Below are positions 21,236-33,361 of a DNA stretch of 64,000 nt, in pieces. Under the pieces are notes generated by a model. The model was not told the DNA's origin and did no database searches. It was given only the letters and a program-made list of their open reading frames with translations. The DNA is from Gadus chalcogrammus. Lineage: Eukaryota > Chordata > Actinopteri > Gadiformes > Gadidae. The translations under genes were made by a program, and so were the position numbers. Numbering within the stretch: the first letter of the stretch is position 1; each line of letters opens with the position of its first letter. Where the stretch lies: contig NC_079413.1 in assembly GCF_026213295.1 (NCBI RefSeq), positions 16,471,026 through 16,535,025 on the forward strand. The letters run 5' to 3'.

Positions 21236-23139
21236 CCAAAATAAGCTACAGTGAGAAACTAAGATATAGCCTCTCCGCGAATGACCCTGCATCAGTTTGG
21301 AAAGGCCTGCAACAAATTACAAACTACAAGAGACCATCCCCCCACCCTGCAGGAAATCCCAGACTGGCAGACGACCTGAATGACTTTTACTGCAGGTTTG
21401 AAGAGCACCCTTTGTCACACCCCTCACGCACAAAAGGTTTTCCCTCATCACCCATCCCCCTCCCCCCACCTGCACTAACTATCTGCGAGAAGGATGTGTG
21501 CCGGCTCTTTCAGAAGCAGAAGATCAAGAAGGCTCCAGGACCTGATGGTGTGTCCCCCTCTTGTCTGCAAGTCTGTGCTGAACAGCTGGCGCCAATCTTC
21601 ACGCGGATCTTTAACTGGTCCCTGGAGCTGTGTGAAGTGCCCTCCTGCTTTAAATGCTCCTCCATCATCCCAGTCCCCAAAAAAACCTCCATCACAGGAC
21701 TAAATGACTACAGGCCTGTCGCCCTGACGTCTGTGGTCATGAAATCCTTTGAGAGACTGGTGTTGAGCCACCTGAAGGACATTATAGGTCCCCTGCTGGA
21801 CCCCCTGCAGTTTGCCTACAGGGCAAACAGGTCGGCGGATGATGCTGTCAACATGGGACTGCACTACATACTGCACCACCTCGACTACCCAGGGACGTAT
21901 GCCAGGATCCTGTTTGTGGACTTCAGCTCGGCGTTCAACACCATCGTCCCTGAAATCCTTAATCAGAAGCTCACCCAGTTTGAAGTGCCTGTCACCACCT
22001 GTCTGTGGATCATCAGCTTCCTGATTGACAGGCAGCAGCATGTCAGACTGGGGAGCATCTCTTCCAAAACCCGGTCCATCAGCACTGGCGCCCCATAGGG
22101 GTGTGTCCTCTCCCCGCTGCTCTTCTCCATCTACACCAATGACTGCACCTCAAAGAACCCGTCCGTAAAATTCCTGAAGTTTGCAGATGACACCACCATC
22201 ATTGGTTTGATCCAGGATGGTGATGAGTCTGCTTACAGACAGGAGGTGGAACAGCTGGTCCAATGGTGCAGTCAGCACCACCTGGTGTTAAACCACAACA
22301 AGACTGTGGAGATGACAGTGGACTTTCGGAGAAGTCCCCCCCCACTCCCCCCCCTCACCATCCAGAACGACACAGTGTCCACTGTCGATTCCTTTAGGTT
22401 CCTAGGTACAACCATTTCACAGGACCTAAAATGGTGTCCCCACATTTACTCTGTCCAGAAAAAGGCCCAGCAGAGGTTATACTTCCTGCGACAACTTTAA
22501 TTCCTGCGAAAAACTTTAAGTTTAATCTGACTAAAGAGCTGCTGACCACCTTCTACTCAGCCATCATCCAGTCTGTCATCTGCACCTCGATCACTGTCTG
22601 GTTTGGGTCAGCCACCAAACGGGACAGGGCCAGACTGCAAAGGACAATACGGGCTGCGGAGAAGATCATTGCAGCTGACCTTCCCACCATTGAGGACCTG
22701 TACCAGTCCAGGGTCAGGAAAAGGGCAACAAGAATCGCCCTAGATCCCTCACATCCTGGTCACAAAATGTTCAACCTCCTTCCCTCGGGCAGGCGATACA
22801 GGCCAAAACCAGCCGACACAAAGTCAGCTTCTTTCCCCAAGCAGTCTCTCTGTTGAACGCTCAGATTTAGCCCCCACCCTCTATTTTATTATATTATTAT
22901 AATTATTGTTATTTATTGTATTGTATTGTTATTCTGTATACTTAACCGTTTATTTATATTTATTTATTTTTTTGTACTGTTTTCTGTTTTGTGTTTTTCT
23001 CTTTTTTAGATATTAACAATAGGTTAATGTTGTGTGTTGTGTAGGTTAAGTGTTGTACATAGTGAGCTAAGGGAACGAAGTCAAATTCCTCGTTTGTTCG
23101 CAAACCTGGCCAATAAAGCTGAATCTGAATCTGAATCTG
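21236..23139 (+). mobile_element. L2/CR1-group LINE, 5'-truncated, nearly intact reverse transcriptase
   Basis: The open frame from about 21236 reads through KKAPGPDGVSPSCL, YRPVALTSVVMKSFERL, FAYRANRSADDAV and ILFVDFSSAFNTI to a TAG at 22096-22098, just before GCVLSPLLFSIYTN. The same frame then continues with FADDTT, the catalytic motif, to about 22500. A short local duplication near 22480-22510 shifts the frame, and the C-terminal part follows at 22510-22856. The 3' region ends in (TGAATC) repeats. No endonuclease domain. The tail lies about 35 bp from the E12 donor. Confidence 0.88.
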
Positions 23140-23174
23140 AAGTGTGTGCGTTTGTCGGAGGGTTGAAGGGTTAC

Positions 23175-23243
23175 CTTGAGGGTCATCTCGCTCACGAAGA
23201 TGGCAGTGAAGATGTAGTTGGAGATGGTGAGGAAGACTCGCTC
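23175..23243 (-). CDS. cacna1i: cacna1i E12: IIIS2
   Basis: This 23-codon exon reads ERVFLTISNYIFTAIFVSE then MTLK, which is S2 of domain III. The acceptor is TTCAG|GAG and the donor AAG|GTAACC. The 3' tail of an L2-type LINE lies about 35 bp into the following intron, in opposite orientation. Confidence 0.95.
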
Positions 23244-23443
23244 CTGAATGAGAGGGAGGAAGAGGAACAAAATGAGACCAACAGAGAGAAACGAGGAAGA
23301 GGAGGTGAAGAAGGTTGTGGACAGAGGTCCATTCAGGAGAACCTCCTGAATGCACCACATGTTGCATCATGTTGAGACGACACAGGGCTCTCTGCTTTAG
23401 CAGTTAGTGTTGTTGTAGTGAGGGGACGCACTCACGCACAGAC

Positions 23444-23635
<192 letters not shown>

Positions 23636-23646
23636 CGCGGCCTCAC

Positions 23647-23770
23647 CAGGCTGCCCTGCAGGATCTTTGGCCGCTCCAGAGCGACGGTGATGCAGTTGGA
23701 GAAGATGAAGGCCAGGACGATGTAGTCGAAGAGCTTGTGGGCGATGATGGCCTGACAGAGCTGTCTGAAC
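23647..23770 (-). CDS. cacna1i: cacna1i E11: IIIS1
   Basis: After the shared lysine codon the exon reads [20 protein letters not shown] then [15 protein letters not shown], the first membrane segment of domain III. The acceptor is CCCCAG|G and the donor CTG|GTGAGG, phase 0. A (GT)n tract on the coding strand starts within about 15 bp of the donor. Confidence 0.94.
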
Positions 23771-24490
23771 CTGGGGAGGGGGGAGACAGGGGGGAGGGAC
23801 AGGGGAGACAGGGGGGGAGACAGGGTGGGAGGAGGATAGGAGACGGGGGGATGGGGGAGGTGGAAGAAGAGGAGAGGAGGAGATGAGGATGAGGAGAACC
23901 AGAGAAGAGAACGTATAGCTGTAGTTCTATTATCTGTGATCTGCAGATACAGAGCGAGGCAGCAGCAGTGATTAGGAGCGGTTTACGGTGACGGGGGCGA
24001 TGTTCACTCCATCAATTCCTCCTCCAATCCTGTATTGAGGTTGAACAAATGAGTGAACAACGACTTTGATGAAAAGGCTTTTGTAAAAAGAGCCAAACTA
24101 ATGAGTAGCTGACCCTGAACATGTACATCCTAGAACTGGCTGCCAACATCACACTAACACTGGTGACTCCTCTCCCCTGAAACTGGTCATGTTCCTTCCT
24201 GGCTAACAATGTATTTCGACCAATCATGTCGCTGGGGCCGGTGTCTGTATGGGTTTAAACCTGGGAGGAACGCTGGCCACTGGAGAATACGTCTTGTCAA
24301 ATCATCGAACAAGGGGTGTTGATTTAACCCCAAAGTCATTTATTCAGATCCTCAAGCTTACCACTTTGCACAGACTCTTTCTGGACGGTTTTTACATTCA
24401 ACTCCAAAGTTTTGAGCAATTAGCACCATGATACTGCATTGGATAGCTGTTGGTTGGATAGCTGTCAGTTTGTCTACATACACTGTATCT
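23771..24490. other. Intron sequence, no gene seen
   Basis: G-rich repeats to about 23890, then unique-looking sequence with no exon or domain. Confidence 0.7.
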
Positions 24491-24497
24491 GTCCCTA

Positions 24498-24566
24498 TCA
24501 AATAAATAAACCATGATAAATAAACCATGAATAAATAAACCATGAATAAATAAACCATGAATAAAT
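24498..24566. repeat. 15-bp tandem repeat AATAAATAAACCATG
   Basis: Four to five units. Confidence 0.9.
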
Positions 24567-24834
24567 GAAGGTTACAATCGATGCTTTAATCCAGCAGCTC
24601 CTCCCTGTGTAAACCTGGCAACCCGTCTCCCCTGTCAAGGTGCAGGGGGCCGGAGCTGGCAACCACTCTGCGTCCCCCCAGCAGACAGTGATGATCATCC
24701 TGAGGGCGTCTCATAATGATAGAATTATGATCATCAGTGTATTAATGATAGACAGCAGACTTTCCTGAATAAAGAGGTTTCTGTCAGGGGCTTTAATGGC
24801 TGCCAGCGGGCGTGTAGCAGAGGAGGGACAACAT

Positions 24835-25150
24835 CAGGCCTCCTAGCCTAGATAAAAGCTAACATGCTAACATGCTAACAAAAAGCTAGCAGCAGGCCTC
24901 CTAGCAAAGATGAAAGCTAACATGCTAACAACAAGCTAGCAGTGGGCCTCCTAGCCTAGATCACAAGCTAAAATGCTAATAACAAGCTAGCAGCAACCCT
25001 ACTGACGGACCTACACCCGCCCCCCATACACAGGACACCTACCCCTACTGACGGACTTACACGACCCCCCCCACAACCCTGAGGACCATACCCCTACACC
25101 CCCCCCCCTCCCCCACAGGACATCTTCCCCTACTGACGGACCGCCCAATG
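24835..25150. repeat. Tandem repeats: GCTAACATGCTAAC type and CTACTGACGGAC type
   Basis: 24850-24995 has three copies of a roughly 55-60 bp unit with AAGCTAGCAGC and GGCCTCCTAGC. 25000-25145 repeats CCCCTACTGACGGAC three times. Confidence 0.78.
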
Positions 25151-25317
25151 CCGTTGAATGCATTGTGTCAATAAGTCAGAAAAAGTAGTATCCATAATCT
25201 GAATATTGGCAGATGGATGTTTGGCAATGTCTCGACGTCACAACGGGAACCAACATGTGGGAGCAAATCAGGTGACCTCTAACAAGAGGGCGGAGCCAAC
25301 GAGTGTGTGAGACTAAC

Positions 25318-25418
25318 TTATTCTCCGGGGAGAAGAGGAAGACGGACCACTCCTCTCTGGTCTCACACCAGTCCGGTCTGTAGACCTCCAGCATCTTCTG
25401 CACCCGGAAACACAGACT
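25318..25418 (-). CDS. cacna1i: cacna1i E10: end of II-III linker
   Basis: The exon reads SLCFRVQKMLEVYRPDWCE then TREEWSVFLFSPENK. This is the conserved amphipathic segment just before IIIS1. The acceptor is TCCAG|AGT, about 17 bp from a (GT)n tract. The donor is AATAA|GTTAGT, phase 2, a weaker donor than its neighbours but in phase with E11. Confidence 0.92.
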
Positions 25419-25437
25419 CTGGACCAGGGACACACAC

Positions 25438-25438
25438 G

Positions 25439-25516
<78 letters not shown>
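25438..25516. repeat. (CA)n microsatellite upstream of E10
   Basis: About 38 CA units. Confidence 0.97.
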
Positions 25517-25517
<1 letters not shown>

Positions 25518-25604
25518 CAAGAGGAAGGTTTTTAGTTATCCATGAATCAAATATTAAGGCACGCCCAATCGTATACAATATGTACATTTACATTTGATAA
25601 TATA

Positions 25605-26051
25605 ACCCCTACCTGATCCTTATTGACATATATCTGTACTGTCAAACCCCTACCTGCTCCTTAATGACCTGTCTCTGTACTGTCTAACCCCTACCTGCTC
25701 CTTAATGACCTGTCTCTGTACTGTCTAACCCCTACCTGCTCCTTAATGAAATGTATCTGTACTGTCTAACCTTACCTGCTCCGTAATGACCTGTCTCTGT
25801 ACTGTCTAACCCTACCTGCTCCTAAATGACATTTCTCTGTACTGTCTAACCCCTACCTGCTCCTTAATGACCTGTCTCTGTACTGTCTAACCCCTACCTG
25901 CTCCTTAATGACCTCTCTGTACTGTCTAACCCCTCCCTGCGCCTTAATGACCTGTCTCTGTATTGTCTAAACCCTACCTGCTCCTTAATGACCTGTCTGT
26001 ACTGTCTAACCCTACCTGCTCCTTAATGACTTGTCTCTTTACAGTCTAACC
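25605..26051. repeat. 41-bp minisatellite, about 11 copies
   Basis: Unit ACCCCTACCTGCTCCTTAAT plus GACCTGTCTCTGTACTGTCTA. Copies differ at few sites. The array resumes at 27069-27133 after a hAT insertion. Confidence 0.95.
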
Positions 26052-26305
26052 CAGTGGTTCTCAACTTTTTTTGAGCAAACGCCCCCCTGACCTTACCCTG
26101 ATCCTCTGCCCCCCCCCCCCCCCCCCCCCCAATAAAAAAATTAAAATAAACTAACAACCCCACTCACACTCGTGTTATATTGCTTAAAGTTGTCAGTGCA
26201 TCGTTTTTCATTGATTTTACGTTGGTCACTAATTGCAATGAATGCCCTCTGAGTCGGTTTTGGTGCAAAAATATTAATGAATATTCATGAAATGCAATTA
26301 AACTT

Positions 26306-26360
<55 letters not shown>

Positions 26361-27068
26361 TTGAGGAAGAAAAGGTTGGATTGAACATTCATTCAGTGCG
26401 GGCACTCCCGTGACTCCCGGCTGCCACGTCTCCCGTCGTGCCGCGGCACCCTGCGGCCCGGGCACCTTGACCTTGGGCACCGCGACGTCTTCCACGACTC
26501 CCGCCATGCCCCGTGAACGAATGAATGAATGGCCCGGGAACCACGGGCACCGCGGCCCGGGCAACGCGGACTCCACGAAAACAGATCGCATGCAGAGGCC
26601 TAATAAGGCCTATATATTTTGTATTTGAAATGCAGCGGCTTTTTCGTGGAGACTATGCTCAGAGCAGCTGGAACTGAACAAGAGGAAGGAGGAAAACGGG
26701 CTATGAAACAAAATTTGATATTTTTTTCTTGCTATCGGTCATGTTTGATTGTGTTGTGTTGGTTATTGAACTGTTAACCCGCAAACTTGGGTTATGTTTA
26801 TCAGAGTTACTATAGAGATCATGACGATACCGCGCTGTATTATCTATGTTCCACTGCGCATAGACAGTAAAAAGTAGCTGAGATGGTAGAGGGGTTAGAA
26901 ACCAATAAATGAAAATAGGCTATTTATTTCAGGTAGCCTATTTTTTTACAAAAAAAAAAAAATTATAATAAAAGAAAAAGTTTATAATCCCCCCCCAAAA
27001 ATCGAATCACGTTCCCAGCGCCCCCCTAGGTTGTACGAACGCCCCCCAGGCCCCGTTGAGAAACCATG
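26052..27068. mobile_element. hAT-type element, 1017 bp, with 8-bp target duplication
   Basis: Ends are CAGTGGTTCTCAAC and the inverse of CATGGTTTCTCAAC. GTCTAACC flanks both sides (26044-26051 and 27069-27076). It is inserted in a minisatellite unit. Inside are a C run, a (GA)n tract at 26310-26355 and a GC-rich stretch with GGCACCGCG repeats. No transposase frame. Confidence 0.9.
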
Positions 27069-27133
27069 GTCTAACCCTACCTGCTCCTTAATGACCTGTC
27101 TCTGTACTGTCTAACCCTACCTGTTCCTTAATG

Positions 27134-27590
27134 AGTGTCCGCTGAGCGACTCCCGAGTAGAATATTACCAGAGTATTCCTCTGCTCTCCGGTCTGAGTGT
27201 AAACACGGTCCCTCCAGTGGGGGCCCGGTCTGTTGGAGCAGACATCTGTCCCCCCCCCCCAACCTCTACATCCTCTATCATTAATCATGTTTCCTCCCTA
27301 CAGTTTACTATGCTCCCCTGCTGCAGCCTGCCCACACTCAGCTCTGCAGCCTGGAGGACCACCACGTTAACCAGGGTGGAGGTCAGTGAGCTCTGGTAAA
27401 GACACTTCTGCTCTGTTTGGACACTTTGATCCAAAGCCTGTCACCTTATGCTGAACGTCTTTGGTATTTTTCTGAGTAGATCTTCCTAATTGATCGAGTC
27501 TGTACATAATCTGACAGCACACTATGGAATCCGAAAGTATTCTTAACAACTTAACTAATTAACATTCTCCTTCATTCTCCTTCATTCTCT
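27134..27590. other. Intron sequence, no gene seen
   Basis: No exon, repeat or domain recognised. Confidence 0.6.
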
Positions 27591-27694
27591 CTCTCCCCCC
27601 CTCTCCCTCTCTCTCCCCTCTTCCCTCTATCTCTCCCCCCTTCCCTTTCTCTCTCCCTCCCTCCCCCTCTCCCCCCCTCCCCCCCCCCCCCCCC

Positions 27695-27739
<45 letters not shown>

Positions 27740-27872
27740 CCTCTCTCTCTCTCACTCCCTTCCCCCCTCTTCCCAACTCTCTGTCTCGGTCTCTCTCTCT
27801 CCCCCCCCCCCCCCCCTCTCTCCCACCTCTCCCCCCTCTCCCTCCCCCTCTCCCCTCTCTCTCTCTCCTCAC
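27591..27872. repeat. Pyrimidine-rich tract with long C run, after E9
   Basis: CTCTCCC repeats and a run of about 28 C. Open frames here are artefacts. Confidence 0.9.
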
Positions 27873-28610
27873 GTAGTCCGTCTCGTCGTCCAGGTCCTCC
27901 TGGTCCTTCCTGCGTGTGTTGACCTGAGGGAAGACCTCCGCCATCAGCTGGGTGGAGGAGGAGGCCCCGCCCCCCCCGGCCGGCCTCAGGGGGGGGGGCT
28001 GGAGGAGCTGGGCGAGGGGGGTCTTCCCGTTACAGTCCTGGTGGTCGGAGGCCAGGGCCCCGCCCCCGGCCCCGCCCCCGATCAGCAGCCCCCCGGTGCA
28101 GCTCTTCTTGCGGGGCTGGGCGTGGAGCGGGCCGGGGGGGAGGAGCGGGAGGGGGGGGGACCGGAGGGGAAGGGGAGGGAGGCCAGGCGGGGTGGGGAGC
28201 TGCAGGAGGTGGGGGAGCTCCAGGGAGAGGGCCCGGCGGTCCCGCCGCGGCACGAAGTGTCCCGGGAGGAGCAGGGGGGGGAGGTGGAGGGGGCGGGGGG
28301 AGGAGGGGGGAGGGCCGAACTGCAGGAGGAGCGACTCCTCGTCCCGGGGCCCCCAGTGGGGGTGGTGGTGGTGGTAGTGGTGGGGGGAGGAGGCGGCGCG
28401 CGGGCCCCTCACACGGAGGCTGCCCCGCCCCTGGGCGTGGCCGTAGAGGGGGCGGGGCTCAGTGGAGGAGGGGGCGGGGGAGGAGGTTGGGGAGGGGGGG
28501 GGGGAGGGGGAGTAGGTGTTCCAGCTGGAGCGTCGCGCCCACAGTGCCTGGAGGCGGGGCTCCAGGGACCGACCCCAGTGGTGGGGGTGGTGGTACCCCC
28601 GGTCGAGATA
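27873..28610 (-). CDS. cacna1i: cacna1i E9: large II-III linker exon
   Basis: This is the largest exon here, 246 codons. It starts YLDRGYHHPHHWGRSL, passes ALWARRSSWNTY, a proline-rich and histidine-rich stretch, RRALSLEL, and the conserved DHQDCNGKTP, and ends DLDDETDY. RRSSWN and DCNGK anchor the linker to Cav3.3. It is very GC-rich and C-rich on the coding strand. The acceptor is CCCAG|TAT and the donor TAC|GTGAGG, both phase 0. Open frames continue on both sides through purine/pyrimidine tracts, but those parts are intron. Confidence 0.9.
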
Positions 28611-28619
28611 CTGGGAGAT

Positions 28620-28676
28620 AGAGAGGGAGAGGGGGAGAGAGAGGGGGAGTGAGAGAGGGGAGAGGAGAGGGAGAGA

Positions 28677-28763
<87 letters not shown>

Positions 28764-28948
28764 GGGGAGAGAGAGAGAGAGAAAAGGAGAGGGAGAGAGG
28801 GAAAGGGGGGAGAGAGAGAGAGGGAAAGGGGGGAGAGAGAGAGAGGGAGGGAGAAGGAGAGGGAGGGAGCCAGAGAGAGAGAGAGGGGGAGAGGGAAGAG
28901 AGGGGGAGGGAAGGAGAGGGAAGGAGAGGGAGGGAGGGAGCCAGAGAG
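28620..28948. repeat. (GA)n and GGGAGAGAG repeats upstream of E9
   Basis: Purine tract forming the pyrimidine tract of the E9 acceptor on the coding strand. Confidence 0.92.
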
Positions 28949-29007
28949 AAAGACAGACACATATCATAATAATCATAATAAAAAAAAGACAAAAAAGGAT
29001 ACATTGA

Positions 29008-29450
29008 CGCCCCGTCCACACGAAGCCGAAACAGGCGAAACCGTTACGGTTTCGATCTATCCGGTTTCGCAGTATCTCCGTAAAGACGAAGCCAAGCGAA
29101 ACCGGGTAGATCTGTAGAAACGCTGTAGTACACATTCCAGGCCCATAAGGGGCGCTGCTTCTGCTACAGAAACCCTTGTTGTTGTGAGTTCTGAGACTCC
29201 GCGGGCTTAACAGTCATTGGCTAGAGGGTCGAGGGGTGGGGCGATGACGTCATGGTTTACGGTTTCAGTCGGTTTCAGGCATCCACACGAATCCAAAACG
29301 AAACCGGGTAGATTTGAAACCACCTCCGAGGGTGGTTTCAGAAGTTTGCGGTTTCGGTCAGCGGATTCGCCGGCTTCGTGTGGACGGAAGGCCGAACCGT
29401 ACAAGACCTTTGCGGTTTCGCCATGAAATCGGCTTCGTGTGGACGGGGCC
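29008..29450. mobile_element. MITE, 443 bp, TGA target duplication
   Basis: Terminal inverted repeats of about 20 bp: left CGCCCCGTCCACACGAAGCC, right (minus) GGCCCCGTCCACACGAAGCC. Flanked by TGA at 29005-29007 and 29451-29453. Inner sequence repeats GGTTTCG. A 3-bp duplication suggests the PIF/Harbinger group. Confidence 0.82.
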
Positions 29451-29579
29451 TGAGAGAGAGGCAGAGAGGTGTGACTGGATTAACTTGACAGTGGTAAGAT
29501 TGTAACACCTATCAATGCACACACACACGCTTCATGACCTTTAGCATTACTCCATCTGAACCGTGACGGTAAACCAGTG

Positions 29580-29800
29580 ATCTCCCATCTCCTTCCCCAA
29601 TCCACCTCTCCCCTCTCCTCCCCAATCCCCCTCTCACCTCTCCTCCCCCAGTCCCCTTCTCCCCTCTCCTCCCCCCCTCCCCTCTCCTCCCCAGTACCAC
29701 TCTCCTCCCCCGATCCCCCTCTCCCCTCTCCTCCCCCAGTCCCCCGCTCCCCTCTCCTCCCCAGTACCCCTCACTCCCCCCCTGCCCAGTGGCCCCGCCC
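29580..29800. repeat. CCCCTCTCCTCCCCAGT minisatellite next to E8
   Basis: About ten degenerate units between the MITE and the E8 donor. Confidence 0.82.
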
Positions 29801-29807
29801 CTCTCAC

Positions 29808-29992
29808 CAGTCCCCTCTGCTCCAGGTCGCTGCGGCCCAGTGAGATGACGCTGGTCTTGCGGGCCCCCAACCAGGCCAGGGTCTCCCCGGGGTACAGGGT
29901 CTCCCCGGGGAACAGGGTTTCCCTGGGATACAGCGCCGGGACCAGGGGCAGGTCCAGGTGGCCGTTGGGGGTCAGGGTGCAGATCTTAGGGT
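29808..29992 (-). CDS. cacna1i: cacna1i E8: II-III linker
   Basis: The exon reads DPKICTLTPNGHLDLPL and later LAWLGARKTSVISLGRSDLE. It matches the Cav3.3 II-III linker, where TPNGHLD and SRKSSVMSLGR-type motifs occur. Between them is a short internal repeat, ETLFPGETLYPGETL. The acceptor is CCCCCAG|AC, phase 1 from E7, and the donor is CTG|GTGAGA, phase 0. Confidence 0.9.
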
Positions 29993-30691
29993 CTGGGGGC
30001 AACCCAGGGAGAGACAGTTAGAGGGCCCTGTCTTGCATCCGGCGCAATTGACTTAATCACTGGCGCATGTGTCGTTGCTAGTTTGCAACTGGCGCAGAGC
30101 GTTCCTTTCCCTCCTGCGCCATGCGCCTGTAAATTAGGGTATGATCTTGCGCCTCAAGGGGCGGTTCGGCGTGTTCTTGCGCAAACGTTCCCTGGTGCTA
30201 TTTTGCAGTTTCAGAAACCACTTGCGCCACAAACCAGGAAATACCTGGTTTAAAGTCAGTGGCGCATTGTTCAGATGCTATTTTAAGGGCGCATGCATAA
30301 TGTTTCTTGTGCACCTCGCGCATACACTTTGCTTCTCTCATCTACCTAGCCACACATTCTTGGCAAATTATTTGGGAAAGAACAGCTGATTCAGCGATAA
30401 TAAGTTGTACTTTTAAATCAATGCATCTGCAAACACAACGTACAGCAAACACATAGGATTGATGAGTATTTGATCGTGAGAAAACATTGTTTTACCGCGA
30501 GTGAGTGTTAAAAAGAATGAATGAAGTGTGTGTATGTGTAAAATAATGCGCGTGTGTGCGTCCATCTGTTTAAACACACGCAAACTAAACACGTAACGCA
30601 TAATACAGTCCATGGTAATGTATATTAACGGGGGGACACATGCATATTAGGAACACAAGTCAATAACGATAATGCATACAATACTGATAAG

Positions 30692-32899
30692 CAGGGGCGG
30701 ATGGTGTATAGGGGCGATTTGGGCGACACACTACCAACTGGGAGAATGAGGATTTTTTTTCTAACAAATTCTATCGCAGCAAAAGTAGTTTTCAGTGTTC
30801 TAGACATATTACCTGTCATTGTCCAATCAGAATCGTCAGAATCGTCGCGTTTCAAATGGACCCGCCTCTCTCTGGGCGAATTCATTGACGTGGAAAATCG
30901 CCCAAGGATTCTCCGTTGACTGCCATGTTAAAACTTTTTTTTTCGGAAAATTAGCCTTCAATGCATTTTCAATGGGGATTTGGGACTCGCCCTAACGTGC
31001 TTGCGTCATACGTAACTGGGCAAAGAGCGCGAAGGGATATCTTCGATCAAGTAACTTGCTAATTTCAACATGGCTGCTGATGTGTGCAATTCCGTTGCGT
31101 CTCTGAAAGAAGTTTATTTTAGTCGACGATCCAATTCAGATAAATTGGCATTAAAACAATCAGGACCTCCAAGACCAAAATTAATAAAAAAGCGGTCGCA
31201 TGTCGACATTCTGTACCAGAAGCTCCAGAAGAAGGCCATTGATGCAGTCTTCATCAAAGGGGCCCTCGAGAGCTTCACAAGCAGTGTGCAGACCATTAGG
31301 TAAGATAACATTTATATTATTTGATCCATCTCAAAGCAAAGCTTTGTTATGAGAACATATGCATGAAAGGAGACTGTATTTGTTTGTTTTTTTATAATAT
31401 ATTGCCAGTGGTGTAATCTAGCATGCTTTACTCTGTGCTGGACATCCTGGTTAGGCGAGGCACAATGGATAGCTAAAAAAACAGTGTTTAACACTAACAT
31501 TATGCATCCCTGCCCATTTAAGTGGGTATACTGAGCATGCCTTCAGTGTGTCTTGAACAACCACACATAAAAGGTTGCCCATATTATATTGATAGTTGAT
31601 CGTATTTGTCTAAATGCATGCTTGACTGTATAGATTTATGAGTGGAGTTACCAACACAATAGATAAAAAAGCAGTGGACTGGATAGCTAAAAAAACAGTG
31701 TTTAATACTAACATTATGCATTCCTGCCCATTTTAAGTGGGTATGCTGACATCTTTTTACTGGATAAAGTGTGAACATGTGCATCACGTAGACTACAAAC
31801 ACATTATTGGTTTGTTTGCATTCAGAGACTCTGACCAGCTGCAAGAGCCATCAGGAACCGACAGACCAAGGACGGCTTTGACAGAAGAGGTGAAGCAGAG
31901 GCTGTCTGAAGAGGTCTGCGACACGATCCTAGCTCACACCAAAGTGAGGTTCTCTTTCACTGGCCACCTTGTGAGTGCTACCTTAGTACAAGGAAATATG
32001 TTTGAAAGGTACTGCCATTAATTTCCTGCTGATGCTCTGAATGCCACTGTGATGGCATATCCCACGCTGAACAAGGCAAAGCTCAAGACGGAATTGTCTC
32101 TGATCTATGAGAATCCTGAATCAATTGTGCAGCTTCAGTGTGCATATTGCTTGTAGTTCTCTGCAAACCTATGGGGGCATCATGCCTTCAGTGTGTATAT
32201 TGTATATAGTTCTCTGCAAACCTATGGTGGCATCATGCCTTCAGTGTGCATATTGTATAATAGTTCTCTGCAAACCTATGGTGGCAACATGCCTTCAGTA
32301 TGCATATTGTATGTAGTTCTCTGCAAACCTATGGTGGCATCATGCCTTCAGTGTGCATATAGTATGTAATTCTCTGCAAACCTATGGTGGCATCATGCCT
32401 TCAGTGTGTCTTGAACAACCACACAAAAAAGGTTGCACATATTATATTGATATTTTATCTATTTGTCTAAATGCATACTTGACTGTAGATAGATTTATGA
32501 GTGAAGTTACCAACACAATAGATTGGCCGTAACACACTCACCCCTTTAAGAATCATATTCTCACTCACTCACTCACTCTCACTCACATAGAGACAGAGAG
32601 ATAATGTTAACTTGTGTATAATTCCCAATTATTATTGATGTATTTGCACTTTTAATCTTGCTTAATTCTACAAGGCAAATAAATTAAGTTTAAACTTAGT
32701 TCCCCGGCTCCATTTGTCTTTGTAAGGAAATCTTCTATTTTGTCTTTATTATTTTGTCAGAATGCACCAGAATGTTTCATTTGTATGGGAAAATCACAAA
32801 AAAATCTTAAATCTTCGAGGATGCCCCCAGACCCCCCTACAGGGCTTTGGTTTATAAACTTTCAGCCCCCCCTAAAATAAAATTCACCAGCCGCCACTG
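30692..32899 (+). mobile_element. hAT element, 2208 bp, with 8-bp target duplication
   Basis: Ends CAGGGGCGGAT and inverse of CAGTGGCGGCT. CTGATAAG flanks both sides (30684-30691 and 32900-32907). Short frames at 31070-31303 (VYFSRRSNSDKLALK) and 31820-32155 (YPTLNKAKLKTELSLIYENP) resemble scattered pieces of a hAT/ZMYM-type transposase, so it is a decayed element. The internal repeats at 31541-31663 and 32397-32522 are near-identical. Confidence 0.85.
32134..32400. repeat. 53-bp minisatellite, five copies
   Basis: Unit TTCAGTGTGCATATTGTATG plus TAGTTCTCTGCAAACCTATGG and TGGCATCATGCC, inside the hAT. Confidence 0.92.
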
Positions 32900-33361
32900 C
32901 TGATAAGAAACAATGTTTATAATGTATTGCGTATAGCATTAAATATAACCACAGTTACCGCATATCATATGTGTGTTAAGTTTTCTTTGCCGAAATTTAT
33001 TTGAGGACTCAGTATTTCTGAAGTTGTGGAAGAAAACCTTATTCCATGTATGAATTAGGCCATATTATTTGGCCATAAACTGAGCCATTGAAGTTTGAAA
33101 TTCATGTGCATCTGTCTCATCGGAGACTGCAGACGCGCTGTCAAAATATCAACTCGTCCGATTCAAATGCGCTCATGGCTCTTAAAGGGGATGGGAGCTG
33201 GCACTCTCATTGGTTTATTGCACGTTACGCTCAAACCACAACTCCGGGTAATTAGGCTACTTCATACCAACCCTTTTTAGATTTGCGCCGGGCGCAAGAG
33301 TAATTTTTGCGCCGGTAAAATAGCGACGTGTACCTAGAACCGCCCACAAAGCTACTTGCGC

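Noticed and set aside
25605..26043. CRISPR-like array of regular repeats
   Set aside because: Units are head-to-tail with no unique spacers; it is a minisatellite in a vertebrate intron.
27627..29135. 502-aa open frame on the minus strand
   Set aside because: Only 27873-28610 is exon E9; the flanking parts are purine/pyrimidine repeats that stay open by composition.
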